DNA from: Scleromatobacter sp038208735
Lineage (GTDB): Bacteria > Pseudomonadota > Gammaproteobacteria > Burkholderiales > Burkholderiaceae_C
Length of the DNA: 18,180 bases
Assembly (NCBI GenBank): GCA_038208735.1
Contig: JBBQYL010000095.1
Coordinates: forward strand, 1 to 18,180
Direction of reading: 5' to 3'
A program made the position numbers and the translations under genes. Under the pieces are notes generated by a model. The model was not told the origin of the DNA and did not search any database. It worked only from the letters and a program-made list of their open reading frames with translations. This document shows positions 14,694 to 18,180 of the stretch, piece by piece. The number at the start of each line of letters is the position of its first letter. The stretch's first letter is position 1.

Positions 14694-15761
14694 CTAGGCG
14701 CGGGGATGGGCCAGGAAGAATCGCAGCATCTCGGCACTCGCGTCCGGCCCGCGCGGGTCGGTGTACGAGCCGGACGGATCGCCGCCCGACCACGCGTGGC
14801 CCATGCCGTGCAGCGTCCATTGCTCGCCGCGTTCGATGCCGTGCGCGTCTACCCAGGCGCGGCGCAAATACGGCACGCCCATCGTCGACGATCCGCGCCG
14901 TGCGTCGGCTCCCGCCTTCAGGCCGCCCGCGGCGATCACGCGCTCGCCGTTGACCACGTTGACCGTGGCGTCGGCGTCGCCCTGGAACACGATGGTGGGC
15001 GGGGTCGCGCCCGGCCGCGGCGCGCGGCGCGGCGCGGTGGCATCGCCGCGCATCGCCGCGAACGCCGACGTCACATCGGTGGCCGAGCCCGTGGCCAGGC
15101 CCGAATGCACGCCGACGGCGGCGAACAGGTCGGGATACGCGTCGCCGAGGATCGCGGCCATCGCGCCGCCGGCCGACAGGCCCGCCACGTACACGCGCTG
15201 CGGATCGACGCCATGGCGCGCCACCACGTCGCGCGCCATGCCCGCGAGGATGGCCGGCTCGCCCTTGCCGCGCGCCTGGTGGTTGTGCTTGAACCAGTTC
15301 CAGCAGCGCTGCGCATTGCCGCGCTGCGACTGCGCCGGGTACAGCACCAGGAAACCTTGCGCCCGCGCGAGCGCGTTCATGCGCGTGCCGCGCGCGAAGT
15401 CGTCCGGATCCTGCGTGCAGCCGTGCAGCATCACCACCAGCGGCAGCGCGCGGCCGTCGCGCGTGGGTTCGAACAGCTTGTAGTCGCGGCCGCCGCACTC
15501 GTTGCGGTAGTGGCCTGCGGTGAACGATTCAGCGGCGGCGGCGCGCGGCGACGCGTCGGCCGAGGCCGAGGCCGCAGGCGCCCCCACCTCGCGCGCCTCC
15601 ACGTCGATCACGTCGTCGTCGTCGTTCCTGCGTGCGGTCGCGGGCGCCGACGGGGCGAATCCGCCCAGCGCCTGCTGGATGGCGGCCGTGGCGTCGCCCA
15701 GGCTGCCGCCGCGCATCAGGCGCGCGGCCTCCTTCATCATCCGTTCGAAGTCGGCGTTCAT
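14694..15761 (-). CDS. PHB depolymerase / feruloyl-esterase-type alpha/beta hydrolase
   Basis: The product (355 aa) belongs to the alpha/beta-hydrolase group annotated as short-chain-length PHA depolymerase (catalytic domain type 1) or PHB-depolymerase-family esterase. Motifs are an oxyanion-type LHGCTQDPDDF (112-122), lipase box GLSAGG (194-199, Ser196), candidate Asp at FQGDADATV (262/264) and His in HGMGHAWSGGD (318/322). RCWNWF (152-157) is also typical. There is no signal peptide; instead an N-terminal helix (MNADFERMMKEAARLMRG) and an acidic linker RNDDDDVIDVE (45-55) precede the catalytic domain, suggesting a cytoplasmic or granule-associated role. ATG 15761 overlaps the stop of the upstream RHH gene (ATGA). 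Confidence 0.9.
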   Translation of the reverse strand: MNADFERMMKEAARLMRGGSLGDATAAIQQALGGFAPSAPATARRNDDDDVIDVEAREVGAPAASASADASPRAAAAESFTAGHYRNECGGRDYKLFEPTRDGRALPLVVMLHGCTQDPDDFARGTRMNALARAQGFLVLYPAQSQRGNAQRCWNWFKHNHQARGKGEPAILAGMARDVVARHGVDPQRVYVAGLSAGGAMAAILGDAYPDLFAAVGVHSGLATGSATDVTSAFAAMRGDATAPRRAPRPGATPPTIVFQGDADATVNVVNGERVIAAGGLKAGADARRGSSTMGVPYLRRAWVDAHGIERGEQWTLHGMGHAWSGGDPSGSYTDPRGPDASAEMLRFFLAHPRA

Positions 15762-16174
15762 TGCAGGCGCTCCGCGAGGGCGGCCTTCACCGCGGGACTG
15801 GCGTGCAGCGAGCCCAGCACCACCACCGAGTTGAGCGTCTGCAGCGCGAGTTCGGGCGTGACGTCGGCGGCGATGTTGAGCAGGCCCAGCACGCGCACGT
15901 CGAGCGTCTCGCGGCGCGCCCGAACCGCCTCCAGCTCGGCCACGCCCAGGTGCTGGATGCCGAGCACGAGGGTGCGCCGGTTCACCACCTGCCTCACCGC
16001 CTCGGCGTGCGCGGCGATCTGGTTGCGGATGGCGGTGCGGATCAGGTCGGTGCGGTTGGCATAGAACCCTTCCTGCACGAGAAGATCGATCTGGCCGAGG
16101 TCGACGAAGCCCACGTTGATCGTGATCTTCTCGTCGACGGGCTTGGCGTGGGCGGCGGGACGGAGGGCTGGCAT
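15758..16174 (-). CDS. Ribbon-helix-helix (CopG/MetJ-type) transcriptional regulator
   Basis: A 138-aa small DNA-binding protein. The RHH fold is seen at residues 15-55: strand EKITINVGFVDLGQID, then the two helices LLVQEGFYANRTDLIRTAIR. The C-terminal part (RTLVLGIQHL, LDVRVLGLLNIAADVTPELA, VVVLGSLHASPAVKAAL) resembles a conserved domain in CopG-like proteins found beside PHB depolymerase genes in Burkholderiales. ATG 16174 has AGGA 7 nt upstream. It is translationally coupled to the esterase and preceded by palindromes (16189-16218), so autorepression of this two-gene operon is likely. Confidence 0.85.
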   Translation of the reverse strand: MPALRPAAHAKPVDEKITINVGFVDLGQIDLLVQEGFYANRTDLIRTAIRNQIAAHAEAVRQVVNRRTLVLGIQHLGVAELEAVRARRETLDVRVLGLLNIAADVTPELALQTLNSVVVLGSLHASPAVKAALAERLQ

Positions 16175-16188
16175 GAAGCCATCCTACC

Positions 16189-16218
16189 ACCATCCACTTG
16201 GATGGTTAAATTTACCAT
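16189..16218. promoter_or_regulatory. Overlapping palindromes upstream of the RHH regulator (candidate autoregulatory operator)
   Basis: ACCATCC-ACTT-GGATGGT (16189-16206) is a perfect 7-bp inverted repeat. It shares its right arm with ATGGTTAAATTTACCAT (16202-16218), a 17-nt palindrome with one internal mismatch. Together they give three ACCAT/ATGGT half-sites, a layout that suits cooperative binding of RHH dimers. The TAAATT core is also the best -10 candidate for the regulator-esterase operon, 15-40 bp before the start codon. Confidence 0.55.
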
Positions 16219-16226
16219 TGGCCAGG

Positions 16227-16250
16227 AAAAAGCCGCGCAGGCCCGGCTTT
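16227..16250 (-). terminator. Intrinsic terminator of the PEP-CTERM gene
   Basis: On the minus strand AAAGCCG-GGCCTGCG-CGGCTTT forms a 7-bp stem with an 8-nt loop, followed directly by further Ts (TTTTT in total). It lies 20 bp after the stop of the PEP-CTERM gene and before the RHH promoter, so it insulates the two transcription units. Confidence 0.8.
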
Positions 16251-16269
16251 CGCTCGATGCGGCTGGCGC

Positions 16270-16827
16270 TCAGGCGGCGCGGCGGCGGCGAGCCATCACG
16301 CCGACCATGCCGATGCCGGCCAGCAGCAGCGCGAGGTTGGCGGGTTCCGGCACCACGGCGACGCCGCTGAGCTTGTAGACCGCATCGTTGTAGTCCCAGT
16401 CGCTGGCTCCGTTGGGCAGATCCTCGAAGGCGATCAGCACGCCGTCGGACAGTTGCTTCGCCCAGACGTGGTTGTCATGGTCGGAGTTCTGAGTGGAGGT
16501 CGACCAGAACTTCTGGCCATTGCCCGTGATGTAGATGGCGAACGTGACGATCTGGCCGGCCGTCACATGTCCCAGGTGCAGGGTCGTGCCCACCGGGTCG
16601 TGGTTCAGCGGGCCCGGCGTCGCGCTGGGCCATGCGCCCATGAAGATGTATTCGTTGTACGCGGCGTCCGCGCTCACCAGCGTGGCGGTGATGTCACCCG
16701 TGAACGTGGCTTCGAACGTGTACGTGTACGGGTTCTGGGTACCCGGGTTGCTGTAAGGCGAACTGGCCAGGGCGGAACCCATGGCGCAAACCGCCAGCAA
16801 CGCCGCTGCAATCGTCTTGATCTTCAT
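16270..16827 (-). CDS. PEP-CTERM sorting domain protein with DUF4114-like domain
   Basis: A 185-aa exported protein. It has a Sec signal peptide (MKIKTIAAALLAVCAMGSALA, cleavage near residue 21-22). The mature part is beta-rich, with YTYTFEATFTGDITATLV and the DUF4114-type end IAFEDLPNGASDWDYNDAVY, an acidic, probably Ca2+-binding motif. The C terminus is a classic PEP-CTERM tail: VPEPANLALLLAGIGMVGVM followed by ARRRRAA. Such proteins are sorted by exosortase and linked to EPS/biofilm or surface display. ATG 16827 has GGAGG 5 nt upstream; an upstream in-frame extension to 16929 has neither RBS nor signal peptide. No exosortase gene is in the window. Confidence 0.92.
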   Translation of the reverse strand: MKIKTIAAALLAVCAMGSALASSPYSNPGTQNPYTYTFEATFTGDITATLVSADAAYNEYIFMGAWPSATPGPLNHDPVGTTLHLGHVTAGQIVTFAIYITGNGQKFWSTSTQNSDHDNHVWAKQLSDGVLIAFEDLPNGASDWDYNDAVYKLSGVAVVPEPANLALLLAGIGMVGVMARRRRAA

Positions 16828-16973
16828 GAGGTCCTCCACATCGCTGCCCCGACCGTCTCGGCGTGCGCTGATCGCGCAAGCTCGGCCGTTGAACTCAGCA
16901 TAGACAGGCGGCCGGCCGAGCAGAATCACCGTTTCTGGTCAATTCCGGCTCGGATGCCACGCACCCCCCTAGT

Positions 16974-17879
16974 TCAAAGCGTGCTATTTACAACTTGAGG
17001 CTTGCACCGCATCTCGAGATGGCCAATTCCCGCCTCCTCGAAGCGTTCGCCATGAGCCTGGAAACCGGCCCGCTCGTAGAAGCCGACGGCCGAGACCTGG
17101 GCGTGCAGCATCACCTCGGGGTCGCCGCGGCGGGCCGCCCCCGCCATCAGCGCCTCGAGCAGCGCGTTGCCGATGCGCGCGCCGCGCAGGGCCCGGCTGA
17201 CGGCCATGCGCCCGATGCGCGCCGGCTCGCCCGCGCCGTCGCCGGCCAGCAGCCGGCCGGTGCCCACCGCCAGGCCCAGCCGGTTGCGGGCCAGGGCGTG
17301 GACGGCGGTGTCGTCGGCGGCGTCGCGCTCCAGCGCCATCGGCACCTTCTGCTCGTCGACGAAGACCGCCGTGCGGATCGCCTGCGCCTCGACGCCCAGC
17401 GCGGCCCAGTCGCCCACCGTGACGCTGACCATGGGCTCGCCCGCGGCGTGCGCGCGGAACGCGTCCACCAGCGCGTGCGGCGCGGGCGACGGCCGACGCG
17501 TGGCCGCGTCCGTCCACACGTAGACGATCTCGCCGTGCACCAGCAGCTCGTCGCCGCGGAACACGGCGGTCGCGAAGCGCAGCGAGCTGGTGCCCGCCGA
17601 CTCGAAGCGGATGCCCACGTGCAGTGCGTCGTCGTAGTGCGCCGGCGCCAGGTATTCCAGCGTCGACTTGCGCACGAACAGGTCGCCGTCGAGCGCCGCC
17701 AGCGTGGCCTCGTACGGCAGCGCCAGCGCGCGCCACCAGTTGCCCATGGCGGTGTCGACGTACCGCAGGTATGACAAGTTGTCTACCCACACATGGGTTC
17801 GAACTGCTGGCTCGGTCTCACCTCTTACCTGGTACAGACATCTGAATGAGGCCTTCATTAGGGAGCTACTTTTCGTCAT
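16974..17879 (-). CDS. Fused hotdog acyl-CoA thioesterase / GNAT N-acetyltransferase, N terminus probably chimeric
   Basis: The 301-aa ORF joins a 4HBT/YbgC-like hotdog domain (about residues 33-130: YLRYVDTAMGNWWRALALPY, STLEYLAPAHYDD, SSLRFATAVFRGDELLVHGE) to an ElaA-like GNAT domain (about 150-291: IRTAVFVDEQKVP, IGRMAVSRALRGARIGNALL, AQVSAVGFYERAGF). The acetyl-CoA loop is RGARIG. The usual N-terminal hotdog motif with catalytic Asp (DTDxxGHxN-like) is not present; the corresponding stretch reads RGETEPAVRTHVWVDN. Codons 1-37 (17879 to about 17769) use AGA, CTA, AGT, TCA and GTA, unlike the rest, matching the low-GC flank. The native start may have been lost, so the true start is uncertain and thioesterase activity is doubtful; the GNAT half is intact. 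Confidence 0.75.
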   Translation of the reverse strand: MTKSSSLMKASFRCLYQVRGETEPAVRTHVWVDNLSYLRYVDTAMGNWWRALALPYEATLAALDGDLFVRKSTLEYLAPAHYDDALHVGIRFESAGTSSLRFATAVFRGDELLVHGEIVYVWTDAATRRPSPAPHALVDAFRAHAAGEPMVSVTVGDWAALGVEAQAIRTAVFVDEQKVPMALERDAADDTAVHALARNRLGLAVGTGRLLAGDGAGEPARIGRMAVSRALRGARIGNALLEALMAGAARRGDPEVMLHAQVSAVGFYERAGFQAHGERFEEAGIGHLEMRCKPQVVNSTL

Positions 17880-18180
17880 TTTGTGCTTTAAATGAGGCGG
17901 ATTGGCGCAAAACTGAGGTTTAAATCACATTGGACTGCGTGGTACTCATGATGCTAAGAGATGCGCGGCTTTTGTCGTCGGTCTTGCGCGTGTTGATTGA
18001 TGCAGCCTTGGACGCAGGGTCCGCTCGGCGATCAGTCCCAGGAGTCTGGGCGGCAGAAGCTTTGGAGGCGAATTGAATCGGCTTTAGAGTCGGCGCGATG
18101 CTGATTTCGGGAACCGGCGGAGGTCGGGGTTCAGTGCAGGCCGTGTTGAGGCCTCTGGCAGAAGCTGCAGGCGGCTATTT
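17880..18180. other. Lower-GC terminal stretch without a supported gene
   Basis: This 301-bp stretch has markedly more A/T than the rest of the window (for example GGTTTAAATCACATTGG near 17919) and a different codon texture. I see no tRNA, terminator or recognisable protein. Weak candidates are a 42-codon ORF on the plus strand (ATG 17948 to TGA 18076), an ATG at 18098 whose frame stays open to the window end, and a minus-strand frame open from 18174 to about 17922 but lacking an early start. A repeated GGCAGAAGCT occurs twice (about 18050 and 18157). It may belong to an acquired element that continues beyond the window. Confidence 0.4.

Noticed and set aside
16828..16973. Sigma54 promoter (TGGCAT...) upstream of the PEP-CTERM gene
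   Set aside because: The TGGCA box is not followed by a TTGC/TGC box at the required distance; no convincing promoter could be assigned.
17770..17815. GGGTTCGAACTG resembling a tRNA T-loop near the composition break, possible tRNA attachment site
   Set aside because: The bases on either side of TTCGAAC do not pair as a T-stem and no acceptor or anticodon arms are present.
16974..17890. Thioesterase-GNAT gene as an integron cassette
   Set aside because: No GTTRRRY core sites or attC-like imperfect palindrome at either end, and no integrase in view.
17948..18076. 42-codon plus-strand ORF in the low-GC end
   Set aside because: No clear RBS, no recognisable motif, and length within chance expectation; mentioned only under the terminal stretch.

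Overview
The window is a GC-rich stretch of chromosome, most likely from a betaproteobacterium of the order Burkholderiales (a Roseateles/Mitsuaria/Rubrivivax/Comamonadaceae-type genome). This is inferred from the strong GC3 bias, the mltG-tmk-holB order, the ygfZ-DUF4936-NRDE block, a PEP-CTERM protein, and a ribbon-helix-helix regulator coupled to a polyhydroxyalkanoate depolymerase. Nearly all of it is coding, with short intergenic gaps and several ATGA start/stop overlaps.

Layout. 1-1925 (minus): mltG, tmk and the start of holB, a tightly overlapping housekeeping operon for cell-wall chain-length control, dTMP phosphorylation and the clamp loader. 1999-4361 (plus): ygfZ, a DUF4936 protein and an NRDE/TANGO2-family protein. 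4374-6000: a LysR regulator facing an FMN-dependent azoreductase across a 109-bp, relatively AT-rich gap that holds inverted repeats. 6031-7328 (minus): a CaCA-family cation antiporter behind a clear yybP-ykoY (Mn2+) riboswitch, with a hairpin over the ribosome binding site. 7477-9750: a patchy accessory segment with a small unknown ORF, an N-terminally truncated gene, an SDR-family protein lacking the canonical YxxxK residues, an unknown 167-aa protein and the tail of a broken GNAT gene.

9795-14551 (plus) is a complete galactofuranose-type sugar ABC transporter, ytfQ-ytfR-ytfT-yjfF, with a plausible sigma70 promoter and a 7-bp perfect inverted repeat lying over the likely transcription start. 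14694-16174 (minus) is a translationally coupled RHH regulator and PHA-depolymerase-type esterase, with palindromes upstream that look like an autoregulatory operator. 16227-16827 (minus) is a DUF4114/PEP-CTERM exported protein with its own intrinsic terminator. 16974-17879 (minus) is a fused hotdog thioesterase/GNAT protein whose first ~37 codons are in low-GC sequence continuous with the last ~400 bp of the window. That suggests a recombination boundary cutting the gene.

No CRISPR array, IS element, tRNA or rRNA was found. The strongest non-coding signal is the Mn2+ riboswitch in front of a Na+/Ca2+-exchanger-type protein, which argues that this antiporter exports or homeostatically handles Mn2+. 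The most interesting anomalies are the composition break at about 17,765 and the two truncated genes around the SDR gene.
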